This document shows positions 11,301-23,788 of a stretch of 64,000 nucleotides of DNA, one piece after another. Within the stretch, counting starts at the first letter, position 1; each line of letters begins with the position of its first letter. The translations under genes were made by a program, and so were the position numbers. The notes beneath the pieces are model-generated. The model searched no databases. It was not told where the DNA came from and was given only the letters and a program-made list of their open reading frames with translations. Source of the stretch: Phascolomyces articulosus (Eukaryota; Mucoromycota; Mucoromycetes; Mucorales; Lichtheimiaceae); the NCBI GenBank assembly GCA_025677815.1, contig JAIXMP010000004.1, positions 186,001-250,000 of the forward strand, in the 5' to 3' direction.

Positions 11301-14167
11301 GCAAAACAATATTACAACAGTAATATATTATCATCATTAAGTACTTAACAATATACGTTCCTCTTGGACAATGTATGCCATGCAAGTTTATTCACTGAAT
11401 ATTATAATTTATATGTAGTTTTATTTATATCTGAGGAATCAAGAAAAAAGCACCATAGTATTATAATAAAGCATCCATTAAAATAGTAGAATTATTTACT
11501 ACACAGTACATTTCTCAATGGTTAAAACGTATATTTGATAGTAGTTTATGTTAATGAATATGCTGATAAAAAAGAGACAAGTATGAGTATCCATCATGTT
11601 ATTAATTATATTCTAAAAAGACGGCAGAGGAAGCAGGAAACATTCTGTTTATTACGCCACACTTTGACGGCAAAATAAAGACAAAAAAAAACTATATATA
11701 TTAATAGTTTGTATGTATTCAACCAAACCTTAATTACAACGGAGCGAATTTATTTTCTTGCGTTTGCCAAATTTACTTTCATCAATTCAGACTTTTATCA
11801 AATTGCATGTTCTTAAATTTGTCTAACTGTAGGATATTGCAAAGTATATTGTCAATAGTATAAAAAAAAAACATGGCAATCTCAAGCTACCAAGAATAAA
11901 TTCTTTAATAACAGATGCATCATCTTGCATAAGTTTGAAGATAATATCAGAGGTATATCTATATATTGGATTATATTTTGAAAACACAGTTTATTGTTCA
12001 GGATGATTAGACTTGTAAACACCAAGCCGAGTGGCAAGTAAAAAATCCACTAACATATGTAAAAAAAAAAAAAAAAAAGTTCACCCTATTATATATTTAA
12101 TAAATAAATAAAGAATCTCAATTCTAATCACTTTCTAATAAGAAAGGTAGGAGAGCTACAAGGTAAAAAAAAAAAAAAAAAAAAGCTTTAGTAAGAATAA
12201 ATATATAACCAGCAACCACAATATTTTCAGTAATTCTTCATTTGGGTATTAGCGCTTGAAACGATATTGCCCCCTAAGGCTTTGGAATATCCTGTTATAA
12301 TGAGTAGGTGTACTTATTGAAGAAGAAAAAAACGGAAAGAGAATTCAGAGAGCCAAAAAATGGCTCCTTCATAGAACACAGAATGTATGCGTGTTACGCC
12401 AATGTGCGTATATATAGTATATAATAAAGAAGTATTTAAAATCAATGAAGCCAATGTCAAAACAGATATCGTGGTTGATATGGTGGGGTTAAATGTAGAA
12501 CCAGTTTATTTTGCTTCAGTCTGGTCACAAGGATTTCCTGCATAATTAATTACCCCGATTTATTTTCCCTTTTTTTTCATGGCTAAATCGCATCTAAGGT
12601 CCCTTATTAAGATGCCAATGCCATTATTATTATTACAGATACAAGAAAAATGGTTTAACCGGGACATAATATCTATTTGTTAGCCTACATAGCTAACAAA
12701 GATAATATTATTGCTTCTCTATGGATAGCAATATAATATATAAAACGAATTATAATATACGTAAGACACATTATTTTTATAGTTCGTTTTATTAATATAC
12801 TACTACGATTAATATTTTTAATATTTATTAATAACTTTAATGAACGCTGTGCTCTATTGAGCTTTTTTCACTCCAGTCCGGTCTGAAAAGAAAAATGACA
12901 AGTAAAAACCCTATTTACGGAATAGGGAAAAAGGAAGAAGGGAGAGAATAAGTATCAAGGTGGTAATAATGGGCGACCAATATAGAAAAATATAAGTTAT
13001 ATGAAGGGGGTGTTTTGTGGAAAGTGATAAATGAGTTCAATTGGATAGCATTAATTATTAATTAGGAAGCAAACAGAAAAAGAACAGTAGAATACTTGGC
13101 CATGATCAGAGAGATGATGATCGATCCACGGTAACAGTGCTTTTCCAGGTTCAGGATTGTCATATTTTTGTTCGTTCACAAGTGGATGTTGATGGGCGTT
13201 AAGTTCTGATTAAAATTGGCAAACAATTGACCAAGCCTTTTTGAGAAAGTTTATTGTTAATATACTACAGTCAACCCTCTCTTTTTGCACATTACAATTC
13301 CACCATTAAATAAGGGTTTGCAACATTTGGGAGTCTAGCCAGATAGATACGATTCTTCATCTTAACTGAAATTGTGCAATACTCATACTGAATCGCCATA
13401 TTAAGGCGAAAAACCGAAAAACCATAATAAATAGCAATGATGATCTAGAAAAACCAAAGATTATATATAAAACTCAAAGTTTTTATATAGCGAGAAACAT
13501 ATATATCGAAAATTTAACTTGAATAGATACCTCAATAAGTGGGATAGGGATCTGGTACTAATTTTTGTTGCACATTATGAGGCTACGTATTTTACGAAAT
13601 TTGATCAAATCAGTGCTGCAGTTGCAAGGTGTAGTTTTTCTTAGGTTTTTGGGACATTCCCAAAAAAAACATTGTATTAACGTAGAATCTGGTCACAATG
13701 GGAGTAGAACAAGCGAGAGTTGATGTATTATATAAATCTTGCTTAATTTTCAGAATGTATCCTTTTGTCACTTTCTTGTCAATTGAAAGTTACCTTTATG
13801 TCCGTCAAAGCATTCAGATTGTAATGATGTTACAGCATATGTACATTATGATATTATAAAGCTGTCATGCTATCGTTTTCATGAGTTTAATAAGGATAGA
13901 AATAAAATTCTTCTCTACGGCTATTACTATTATTGATATATTTGTTTGTTCAATTTGGTGTTGATAAAGGATGGAGTGAATATCTGTGGTGTGTGATAAC
14001 AGTGGAAATATTTTGAAAGAGGGAAATAGAGCAAAGGTGGGAAGGGGGACAATTACATCACATTATTATTGGGATTTACTACTACAATATTTTGAACAAG
14101 ATATTATTTTAAGATATGATAAATACTATATATATACACGTGTGTGTGCTTGTGTTTCATATTCAAT
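8378..14167. other. Long intergenic region, no supportable gene
   Basis: Nearly 5.8 kb of AT-rich DNA between two 3' ends. The best open frame (10939-11148, 69 codons) has no recognisable domain and is not called. Long A runs lie at about 12061-12078 and 12166-12184. A transposon-end-like sequence is listed separately at 13262. No tRNA, rRNA or CRISPR-like array was seen. It may hold old, unrecognisable repeats. Confidence 0.5.
13262..13284 (+). repeat. Solo terminal-repeat-like sequence related to the MITE at 49.8 kb
   Basis: The 16 bases ATACTACAGTCAACCC are identical to the left end of the 49779-49859 inverted-repeat element. The following CTCTTTTTGCA resembles that element's right end read in reverse complement. 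No matching opposite end was found nearby, so this is either a truncated copy or a chance survivor. Confidence 0.45.
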
Positions 14168-16915
14168 TTAATGTGCTATGGATAATTCGGATCGAATCCG
14201 TGCTATTTCATCATGAAGTTCCGCCAAACTTTCTTTGAGTGTCTTGACATCATCAAATTTACGAGCATGCTGAGCATCCTGAATAAATCCTTCTACCAAT
14301 TTTTCTTGTTCCTGGAATGCTTGCAGCTGTAATTGTAAATCTTGTTTTTTCATAGATGATGGTGGTGATGATTTACCATTTGTGATTGCTTTACCATTGG
14401 GTGAAGCAGGTTTACCTCCATGTTTTTCGGGCTTGAGAATACGAGGTAACATTTGAAGTGGCAGCATATTTTGTTGTAAATACATATTCGCGGATGTGCA
14501 TACATTTGATTGCAAACGTCTAAATGAAGGTGATCGGGCTGGTAATGCCTTGATGCTTTTCGCAAGTGTATCATATAATGCAAAGTTATCCAGTAATGAT
14601 TTACGAATCGTTGCAGCTGTTTGATATGTTTCTTTGGATTGATGGGTTACTTTTTCTTTACTACATATTTAAATAAATGGACATATATAAATAAACAATC
14701 CCCACTCTTGCCGAAATGCTTAAATGTAGGATCGGACTTTTCTCGCACGAGTGCTATCACTTTCACTTACTCTATAATGATAATAATATCATGAAATCGT
14801 GGTAATAATTTCTCAATCTTTTGTCGTGTAATGGTTAATTGATGGTATAATTGAATAATGGGCATAGGATGCATAGCTTCTTCATGACGTAATTTACGTC
14901 TATGTAAAATAAATGAATAATAAGTATATCCAGCCCAGTTAAGATATTATACTGCAATAACACACAAAAAAAACAGATAGTCTACCTGAATACGGAACGT
15001 TGACAATCGCGACATGCACGGGTATCACCAACGGGTTCTTCATCAAAACAATCTTAAAATTTTCATTCAATAACTTAATACCATATAATAGCATTTCATC
15101 TAGTGTAAAATCTATCTTGAATCATAACATAACCGATACTCCTTGGTTAGTTCTTACCTGATGACATATTTAGAAATAATGGTATCATTTTGGAGCATTT
15201 AACATTGCCACAAACAACACGGCCACATAATCGACAATGATGTTTCCGATTTGTTATTGTAAATGTGCTCCTGTAGAATATTAACAAGAGTAGTATATTA
15301 GTTTTCTTCCATCCATACTTGTCCATTTTATCCCCAATCTTTGGAATCATGCAATGTATATACGTACGTGCATAATGGACATTGGTGTACAGATTTATCA
15401 TCTTCCCATCGAGTTACACTTTGCTCTCCGTCTAGTTAAAGAAGAATGAAATACAACCATACACAAACTGATAAGTATTTGTGCTTTATTACTTTAAGAT
15501 TAATTCCCCATCATTTCTAATTAAAATTTAATTTACCTCTATACTTAAGCTTCATGCTTAGTATGCTGTTGCCATTAGAAACAAACCCAGATCTAGGAGA
15601 CATGACACTTCCAATACTGCTATCCTTCGATGATATTGAATCCGTACGATCAAGAGATAAACTTGCAAGAGATGGACTGGGGCTACTGTTTCTATAATGA
15701 GGACTGCCGCCTGTATCAGCACAATGATGAATTCGAGCAAGCTATCGGTATTTTTTAATTGATGAAGAGATACCGCAAAATAAAATGTGGTGGTTAATTA
15801 TGTGATGATAAACATATCAATGGTATAAAAATCAACATTACTGTAACATCCAGTTGACTATGGCTCCTCCCTTCTCAAGGTTCAATTAAAAAAATACCTT
15901 TTCCAATCGCTTTTCTAATCGATTACTTTCGAGATGGACTCGATCAATAGTTTTGGATCGTTTTTTTAGGAATTGCGCGGTCAAGCTTCGTGTTGCTCCA
16001 CTTGTTTCAACGTAACCCTGTCGTCCAATATAGCATCCGCGACATACTCGACACCATATACCATTCACTGGATCATGTCTTGCACGAGCATCTAGCTTCA
16101 TTTCATATTGCATATGTGGATCGCAAAATAGTTTACCACAACTAGTATACAAAAACATATATCAATTACATAACCAAAACTTTCTTATACAAATCCTTTC
16201 CTGTTTTTCTCCTTACGAATTTTTTCTCCTTTTCCTTCTCTCTTTCTCTCTTTTATTTTCTCAAAATAACAACATCGAGTTCTTACTGTCGACAGTGTTG
16301 TTTTCCAGCTCGTTTCCCACATCCTGGTATGCCACATGTGTCATGAGTTCCTTCTCGCTGCCAATGTTCTCGAGTAACAAAAAATTCGTTTTGTCTATCT
16401 TGGTCTGAAGCAAAAAAAATTGGATTTCCGTTTCCCAAGTTGAGATTACTAAAACTATTCATAATGGCTGGATCAATAAGTTGTTTTAATGAACGTTCGA
16501 CGGGATTGCTACTGCCATTGGAAGGTGGGCTACGTGGTGAGACAGATAGGGAGGCAGACGACGAGCCAAGTGTCGTTTGAACTTTTTTATGAGCATTTCG
16601 GAACCATGATAATAAAGCACCCGTAGTATCTTCTTCTGTATGTGTTGTATCGAGATGCTAATATCATTTTCAATTTAGATAATGTTCAATATTTTTATTT
16701 ACTTCCCAAACCTATGACATGTACATATATAAATGTACAAGGAAATGAAAATTGATAAAAAGAAGAAGGAAAGATGGACAACAAAGAGAAACACCACTAA
16801 CCACATTCAAAGCTTGTAAACTTGGACATGGACTATCACAAATAGGACAAACTATATTTTGTACTGGTACATAATCTTCATAATTGTACGCTGACGATCG
16901 TCGAACACTGGTCAT
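14168..16915 (-). CDS. PEP7: Vac1/Pep7-type (rabenosyn-5-like) FYVE zinc-finger protein
   Basis: Nine exons (16802-16915, 16287-16657, 15898-16141, 15537-15741, 15368-15431, 15158-15270, 14986-15052, 14771-14899, 14168-14660) join in phase to 599 residues. Order of parts: N-terminal C2H2 finger (Cys23, Cys26, His39, His44), formed only after splicing exons 1 and 2; a divergent first FYVE-type finger across exons 2-3 (GKQHC, KLFCDPH, CRVCRGCY); a Ser-rich linker; a classical FYVE finger in exons 5-7 with NRKHHCRLCGRVVC and ACRDCQRSVFR; and a C-terminal helical Rab-binding segment (LVEGFIQDAQHARKFDD). This is the Pep7/Vac1 plan. The family binds PI3P and Rab5/Vps21 and acts in Golgi-to-endosome and vacuole traffic. 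All splice sites are GT-AG. Confidence 0.93.
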
Positions 16916-17426
16916 TGTAACTGCATGGAGCTTATAAATAAATAGAAATAAGTTTTGTTGGTATTAAGAAAAAAAAGTATCCGGAGATGGACCCTCTAAT
17001 GCAAGTGAAGAACGGAGTTGGTCTTTGTTTAAAAAACATAAGTCTCAGCAGAAGCTGAGTGGGATTGGATGAATTCAATCGAACGACAAGTACACCAGCT
17101 GATGAATTAAAGTAGATCAGGTTTATCAGGTGGTAGTAAAGTCAAAATACCATATGGTTGACAAGTTAATATATAAAATTTTTTATTGAATCAAGTCATA
17201 TGCTAATAATAAACGTATGTGATAAAAAAGATGATCATTTACGTAATAATGATGATGATAGTAATATGCAAAATATATAAAATATGATAAAAAAGACTGT
17301 ATGCTAAATTATGAAATGTATGAATGAATAATAGTTTGTTGATGAGAGAAGGGAAGGGTATAAATTATCTTTTAACCAAATGAGATTGTATGGATATATA
17401 GATAATAGATCTAGAGTGCTTTCTCT
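16916..17426. other. Intergenic: PEP7 promoter and 3' flank of the small gene
   Basis: About 510 bases, AT-rich, with a short run of AGCAGAAGCTGAG-like sequence near 17047. No further coding frame is visible. It should carry the PEP7 promoter and the 3' UTR of the 17427-17690 gene. Confidence 0.4.
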
Positions 17427-17690
17427 TTAGGCACCAGTGTTGGTAATATCGTAATTCATTGTCACCATGCGACCATGGCGGTGGATAGCCATTGGATCAT
17501 AAAAGGAACCCAAAGTGTCAGGTGTATTGGTATTTCGCATAGGATCGTGTAAGAATTTTTGCAAATGTACGTTTTGTTGTTTCTTGTTCTTTTTCTTTTC
17601 TGCCAATTTGATATCGGATGGATCTTGGTCTTCAGTAGGCTCGACATGACGACGATGTAAAAACTTGTTAAAAAAATGAGATGCACGCAT
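17427..17690 (-). CDS. Small hypothetical protein, 87 residues
   Basis: An intronless frame from ATG at 17690 to TAG at 17427. The protein is basic and hydrophilic, with a Lys-rich middle (LAEKKKNKKQQ) and a C-terminal GSFYDPMAIHRHGRMVT stretch of ordinary amino-acid composition. The DNA just upstream is strongly pyrimidine-rich, like the 5' UTRs of other genes here, which supports this start. An in-frame ATG at 17759 would add a hydrophobic 23-residue N terminus, so a membrane-anchored form cannot be excluded. I recognise no family. Codon use and length make it a likely real gene, but not certain. Confidence 0.5.
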   Translation of the reverse strand: MRASHFFNKFLHRRHVEPTEDQDPSDIKLAEKKKNKKQQNVHLQKFLHDPMRNTNTPDTLGSFYDPMAIHRHGRMVTMNYDITNTGA

Positions 17691-17842
17691 GATGAAAAAT
17701 GGAATGAATATGCAAAAATAAAACAAAAAAGAGGAAGATGTAGTGGTAGTAATAACCAACTGTTGATGGTTGTTTTTGTAATGAAAAAAAAAATATCTGT
17801 CATGTTTTCACCTCTTTATATATATTCTAAACATGGAAAACG

Positions 17843-17980
17843 GTTATCCGATAAACCGGGTTCCAGAACAAAAACGAGGTAATTATCTTATTTTTGAACC
17901 CTTTGGTAATATTCATATCCGATCAAGAATGTAAAAAAAGCATTTTTATGTAAGTCGTCTATCCCGGTATATCGGATAAC
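17843..17980. repeat. 138-bp inverted-repeat element (MITE-like)
   Basis: The 18-base arm GTTATCCGATAAACCGGG at 17843-17860 is matched by its inverse complement at 17963-17980 with one mismatch. The interior is AT-rich and non-coding. No clear target-site duplication is visible. A related core (GGATAAGCCGGGG) occurs at 22291-22303. Size and arms suggest a small non-autonomous DNA transposon. Confidence 0.55.
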
Positions 17981-18030
17981 ATTTATTCCTTATTATTTCT
18001 TTGTAATAAATTAATCTCCTTTTTTTTCGT

Positions 18031-18357
18031 ATGATTTTCTTTAGATTACAATATAGATGCATGAATAAAAATGATGATATCCAATCTAAGCTTCAAGAAA
18101 AAGAAAACGACAAATCATATGTACGCGTACCTTATAGTCATAATATACAGCAATATTCAATTTCAAAAGATAGAATGATCGATGGAAAATTATTGTTTTA
18201 TATTCAAGAGTTATGGTTAGTTGGATCAAAAAGAAATTTAATTCATCCCTTAGATTCAATAAAATTCGGAAAACCAGGTGGAATGTGTACAAAAGTGGCT
18301 TGTAATGTATCGTTTAGCCGTATACGCCGGATCATCTTGCATGTGTTTATTAAATAA
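18031..18357 (+). other. Unassigned open reading frame, 108 codons
   Basis: The longest uninterrupted frame in this gene-poor stretch. The predicted product is basic and of mixed composition, with a KFGKPGGMCTKVAC stretch, but matches no domain I know. It ends in an AATAAA-rich stretch. It could be a decayed repeat fragment or a chance frame, and there is no convincing promoter or splice evidence. Confidence 0.2.
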
Positions 18358-18867
18358 AATAAATAAACACACAACACATCATTAAGCACATTTCATTCAT
18401 ATGTTAAAAGTAATGAGAAAAAAAAGTATATTCCAAGTTACAAGAGGTATCTAGAAGAAAAAAGAAAAAGAAAGAAAAGAAAGAGAAAGAAGAGAAAATA
18501 CACTTAATGAATCATATTTAAAGGACTGGTGAAAAAATTCCCACGAATTATCTTGACAGCTTTTTTTGTTGCTGCATTATTTATTGACGTTTATAGTAAA
18601 AAATAATAAAACGATATAAAATAGCATAATTCTTCTACTTCATCTTCTACATACTTCTTTACGATAAATTCTCATTTTCATTTTTACTACTATTGTAACA
18701 TTTTTCAAAATAAACACGGAAGAAAGGATTGTTGATGATGATTCATCCTTTTTACGTTCTAATATACATTAAATAGCCCAAACGGATCAAAGGGCTTACC
18801 TTTAACCGATGTTTCGGATCATCAGATTTTTTTTTGTTCCGCTGAGTTCATTGTTCATGAGTTCAAG

Positions 18868-20292
18868 TCAGCATAAATATTTTTTCTTGCCCTGGATGAT
18901 TATTTGCGGTTGTCGCCTTTGCTGTCTTATTTGATTGTGTAAAGATAACGGTACCTTTACTTTATTTTGAGTGGTAATGTCTTCATACTGATAGCTTAAA
19001 ATCTTGTACGCCCCGATTGTTGGTTGTATACTTTTCCGACATTGCAATTGACTATTGAATCTTAAGCTGTCTATCGTAATGAAGTTAATTGGTTTCCTTC
19101 GATACCTCAAATTCTTCTGAAATACGGTATCGACACATAATTCCATTAGGGAGGTCCAAGATAGAGATTGCCTTTCTTATAGCTATCTATAAAAGAAGTA
19201 TCAATTAATTACATATAGACAAATATGGCCCAAGAAAAACAAAGCGGGTGATAATATACCGGTTTGGTTAAATGAAATTACTTTAAAACCCACGAACAAT
19301 ACTTTCATTGTCATCGACAATTCGTGATGCTCAGACGAGCACGTCCTTCTTCATGATTTTAGGGCCGTGCAATTGAGCTTTTACCAACTCCTGTTATTCA
19401 ATTCCATCTACTTCATTCACCGGTTCCATATTCAATATTATTTTTTACAACAAGGTACGGTCGCACACTTCGGCGCTGCTCCTTGACTGCTTCTATTCAA
19501 TTAATGGTTCTGTTTTCGTTGACTCGAGCAAGATTGGCGATGCAAGTAACGTCCCTATGAAATTCATTTTTTGTAACCCCCAATATATAAATAAGTAAAT
19601 ATTTAGTTTCTATTTCTATCTGTCAATCTTCAATTTTGAATCTTTTATTGGAACATTTACCGTCTGATGTCCAAATACAAGTTATCAAAGCATCTATCCA
19701 GTCGAGCCCAGAAAATGTTGATATAATCCAATTCCGATGAGTCTTTCGACATACAATTAGGGATTTGCCACTGGTACAAAGAACAGAATTACTTTAGTTG
19801 GTTAACAAGCCAATGTTCATTAAATTGTTGATGTGAGTCGTAAGATGGTAATTTTCAAGATGTCCATGCAATCTATCCACAACCGTCTTTTTTTTCATAC
19901 CAAAGCAAATCACTTGAACTTTCAACCGCATCATCAAGGATCAACTCGCATGATGTGAAAATATATTGTAACGATTCAGGAAGGGGGAAATTTGTGATCC
20001 ACTTGCTTCACTAAGACGTATAATTTCATAATCGAAGTGGTTTTTCCATACCCTGTCATCAAGGTTTTAAGATAGTAGAAAACGACGTACTGCCATAAAA
20101 TTCAAACATTATTTGGTTAGTCTCACTTGCTGTAAAACATATCTTCCGTTTTATATAACACATACTGATTGAATTCGCCTTTTACAATGTGCTCTGCCAG
20201 GATATCCGCTACATAACCGTTGGCACCGTCATCAGGAAGGAAACAGTTTCCATCATCGATTTTTTTCAGTATCCACTCCATGAGTCAGATCT
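18868..20292 (-). pseudogene. Decayed protein-coding gene of unknown family
   Basis: Read on the minus strand, protein-like segments follow one another with stops and frameshifts between them: a roughly 52-codon open stretch at about 20285-20130 (MEWILKKIDDGNCF, then EHIVKGEFNQYVLYKTED), a stretch at about 19755-19665 (SKDSSELDYINIFWARLDR) and the longest open piece at 18868-19146 (PINFITIDSLRFN, YKILSYQYEDITTQNKV). Composition is protein-like, unlike the surrounding AT-rich filler. No single frame joins them. The SELDYIxxFW pattern recalls large, poorly characterised Mucoromycota repeat families, a memory-based impression only. It is most likely a pseudogene, possibly related to the copies near 62 and 64 kb. 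Confidence 0.4.
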
Positions 20293-21490
20293 ATGGTTTT
20301 TTTTTTTGGTCTTTTAGATGGTAATAATGACGTTTTGCTTTTGGACCTACCCATCAAAAATTAGTATTGAATATACAATTCAATTATCTCATGAATGAAG
20401 ACCAACCTTTTGATAGACATATCCTCAGTCTGGCATCAACTTGGTAACAATATTATCAAATGAAGAACCTTGTTTAATACATTATTATTTGGCTACACCT
20501 TTTCTGTAGTAATAATTCCTTTTTTTCTAAGTAATGAAAAAGATAATTTATTAGTAAAGGAATAAGGTCGAGGCGATAGAATGTCCTCTGAATTGACATG
20601 GGCAAATCTCTTGATAACCTTTAAGCAATATTTAATGATTTTTTGTTTAAGCTCGAATACTAGAAACACCATAAGATCTATTACGATTCATACATACAAA
20701 TTCGATAGATTTGGCCTTATTAATTGAAACCTCCGTATTAAATATAGGGGGCAAAACAGTAACATTACATACTTATAATAAAAAATCACACGTTTGCGTC
20801 GTTTTGTTTTGGCGTAGAAGGTATTTTATAGGTAATGCAAGACCTCCTTCCAAAGGCGTGGATAGACTTTGACTCTTGTGAAAAAGTTGAGATGGAAAAT
20901 AAATTCTATTATGCAGGAGGAATGTACCACTTAAAGGAAGAAAACAAAACCTTAACTCAATCACCTACTATTAAAATTCACCATATATATAACTGTATAA
21001 TATGTACCTTTAATGTCTTCAAAGCAACGTAGCGTTTAATGCTGTCAAATTATAGCAAAGTCTTTATAATGACCTTTCAAGTCTTTAAATACAACTTTTC
21101 TATGTGATGCTTTTCATATTATAAAGAAAAAATATATTACTATTGAATACATTATCAAGGTAAAGAAGTAAAGGAAATAGTACATTTTTTTCTCTTTTAT
21201 TTGACTATAAAAAGTGTGCTGTAAATAGTATAATGGTTGCACCGGGAAAGATAAAAGTCAACTACTATCAATGGAAAAGAAAAACCGTACAGCCGATGTG
21301 TATTCTTGTTGTATAAAATCAGGAAAGGTTCGTGTATATGTTTTGAGTTTAAACCTTTGTGACAGAGCCAATGGTATATTATATAACATCACTATCTATT
21401 TATTTTAATGTTGGAATAAGGCAGTATACATCCTATAAGGGCATATCCATTCGTAGATGAAGTTATATATCATAATATGTGTTGATTTTT
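20293..21490. other. Gene-poor AT-rich stretch
   Basis: Only short frames (at most 65 codons, at 20773-21032 on opposite strands) without recognisable domains. Nothing else is supportable here. Confidence 0.4.
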
Positions 21491-21499
21491 ACCTAGAGC

Positions 21500-21578
21500 G
21501 CGTTCGGATTCGCAGAATCGCTTTTTCCAAAGCGATTTTTTTAAAATAAATGATTTTTTGGAGCGTGAATCCGAACGC
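21500..21578. repeat. 79-bp palindromic element with 12-bp terminal inverted repeats
   Basis: GCGTTCGGATTC at 21500-21511 is perfectly matched by GAATCCGAACGC at 21567-21578. Inside the left half AATCGCTTTTTCCAAAGCGATT forms its own hairpin. In the right half AAATGATTTTTT (inside) pairs with AAAAAATCATTT just outside the right arm. Its GC-bearing arms stand out from the AT-rich surroundings. It may be a small MITE or a structured remnant; no target duplication is evident. Confidence 0.5.
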
Positions 21579-23788
21579 AAAAAATCATTTATCCCAAAAA
21601 CTACTTATTTCGAACCCACTCCTATACACTATGTCAAATCATACATCAACTTTAAGTAAGGTCTGCTCTTCTAGATATAGATCAATTTTGCAAAAATTAA
21701 AAAGCATGGTTATTTTTATATTATTAATTATATAATAATATGATCAATATATCATTTTGTTTCTCATTGTAACATTATTATCATTTCGTGATAAACGGTT
21801 TTGTAGAATGGCGGGTTTTTGCGGGTTTTTTTTAAAAAAAGACTAACCAAATAATAAATCGTTATAATATTTAGTTACTTATCTGGTAGCCATTTAATTC
21901 TATATAGTCATTTTTTAAATTGTATCATATAAGTATCAATTTTTTAATTTTTTTTTTGGTCATATATCATAATTAAGGACTATTACTTATTATTGAGTCT
22001 AAAATACATTACTTGAATTTAACTTATCACTCGTTACTGCTAACATCAGAATCATTCTTTTTTTTTTTTTTTACCTATTTGAACATGTAATGTATGGTAC
22101 CTTGTTCCTTGCTGTTGTTGTAATCTATTGACCCTGCGTTATAGATAGAGTCTCAGACATTATTGATAATGATGTTATTAGGGGTTTACAAATAACTAGA
22201 AATCAGTAGTATTCCATTAAAACATATCAAGATGTTTCTACCTGCCGTACTTACATATCGTCATGGGGTGATGGTGAGTATCTTAAAAACGGATAAGCCG
22301 GGGAAATAACTGGATAAAAATATATATTAAATGTGCGAAAAAAAAATAGAGATTTTCCACTAAAAAGTCATAGTCTCATTTATACTTCTTTTTTTACTGG
22401 GATTCGAACCACTGCTACTTGAAAAGTATGATATTTCCTTTAATAAATAGATGATAGCAGAAAAAAAGGAAAAAAGTGTAAAATGTGTATGTGTGGCAAC
22501 GTGTTAAGCACTGTCTGGGTTATATTTAAGATTGCCACCCTCCTTTTCCATAACGTAACTAATAAGCAATGCATCGGACAATGTAAAAGAGGGAGAAGAG
22601 CAAGGGCCACACGAAACTAATAGTAACAAAATCCAAAGTCAGCTGCATTATAAATAGTTTCTTTGGTATCTTTTTCATGTAAAATTATCGATCTTCGCTG
22701 AATTTGATGACGGACATTTCGTGCTAAAATTTTCTTTTAGTAAAAGGAGATATCCTTTCATCATCATCGTCACTTCTTGTTCTTGCTCTTCTCCTCTTTC
22801 TTTGATCCTCTTTCTTTGATTAGCTCCTTGATATTCTCACACTGATGATTATTATGTTTTTTACCAAAGGTAGCATTAATCACTTTTGCTATTTTAAATG
22901 ATGGACGCTTCTTCGTTGGTATCTTCAAATTGGAAGATATGATTATAATTATTCACAGAACACAAGATAACCTAATAAGAATTAACGGAATACCCTCCGC
23001 GGTAATAATAATAATAATTAAAATGAAAAAAATAGAAAGGGATCATCGATATTATTGTGGCACTTATCAATAGAAATAGACTATATTACTGGCAAAGGCA
23101 TATGGAAGAATTTCCTTTCTTTTTTGTATATCCTTAAAAAAATAAAGGTCGTGAAACTAGTATCTGATAAATATTCACTTATTCTGTTGTATGACAACAG
23201 TAGGCTGATGTATGATATATATAAAGTCAGCGTTATATACCCATATGACGAAATGAGCAGACTCCCTTTTGCAGATCATAAAGCATCTGAAAGAAGCAAT
23301 AGTAATTTTTTTTTGAGTGGGGTATATTGATAGATTTTATAGGGGAAAAGGGAGTTATGACCAAACTATTCATTCGCTGAGCCTTAATATATATAAAGTG
23401 AAATACATATGAAGGGGGGGGATTGTTGTAAGAAAAAAAAAAGGACAATCCCGCTTTTAACAACCGTGGGTATGTTGCACTGACATCTTTTAGGGTGCCT
23501 GAATAGCCTGAATAGTCAAAGAAAACGCTGCTTCTTCTTCATGTCCTTTTGATATAAAAAAAGTAAACTTTTTTTTGTGAGACCTTCGGGTCAATCCTTT
23601 GCATATTTTTTTTTCTTATTTTACACATTTAATATAACACTTTTTTTATATTTTCTTCATTTTTCATTTCTGTCTTTCTTTCCCTTTTTTCCTTCCCGGT
23701 CCTTTTTCCGCTTCTTCTTTTTTCTTGTCCCTTTTTTTTTATATCCATTACTAGCAGCACCATCATCATCAGCAGCAGCAACATCACC
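21579..23788. other. Gene-poor stretch and 5' flank of the membrane-protein gene
   Basis: AT-rich, with short unassigned frames at 23055-23330 and 23233-23463 on opposite strands. The last 150 bases before 23789 are pyrimidine-rich (C/T runs), typical of a 5' UTR here. A tRNA B-box-like string at 22399-22410 is discussed among the rejected items. Confidence 0.4.

Noticed and set aside
22399..22410. tRNA-like B box (GGTTCGAATCCC) on the minus strand
   Set aside because: The T-stem does not pair beyond two or three bases, there is no A box, and the anticodon arm is weak. At most a tRNA relic.
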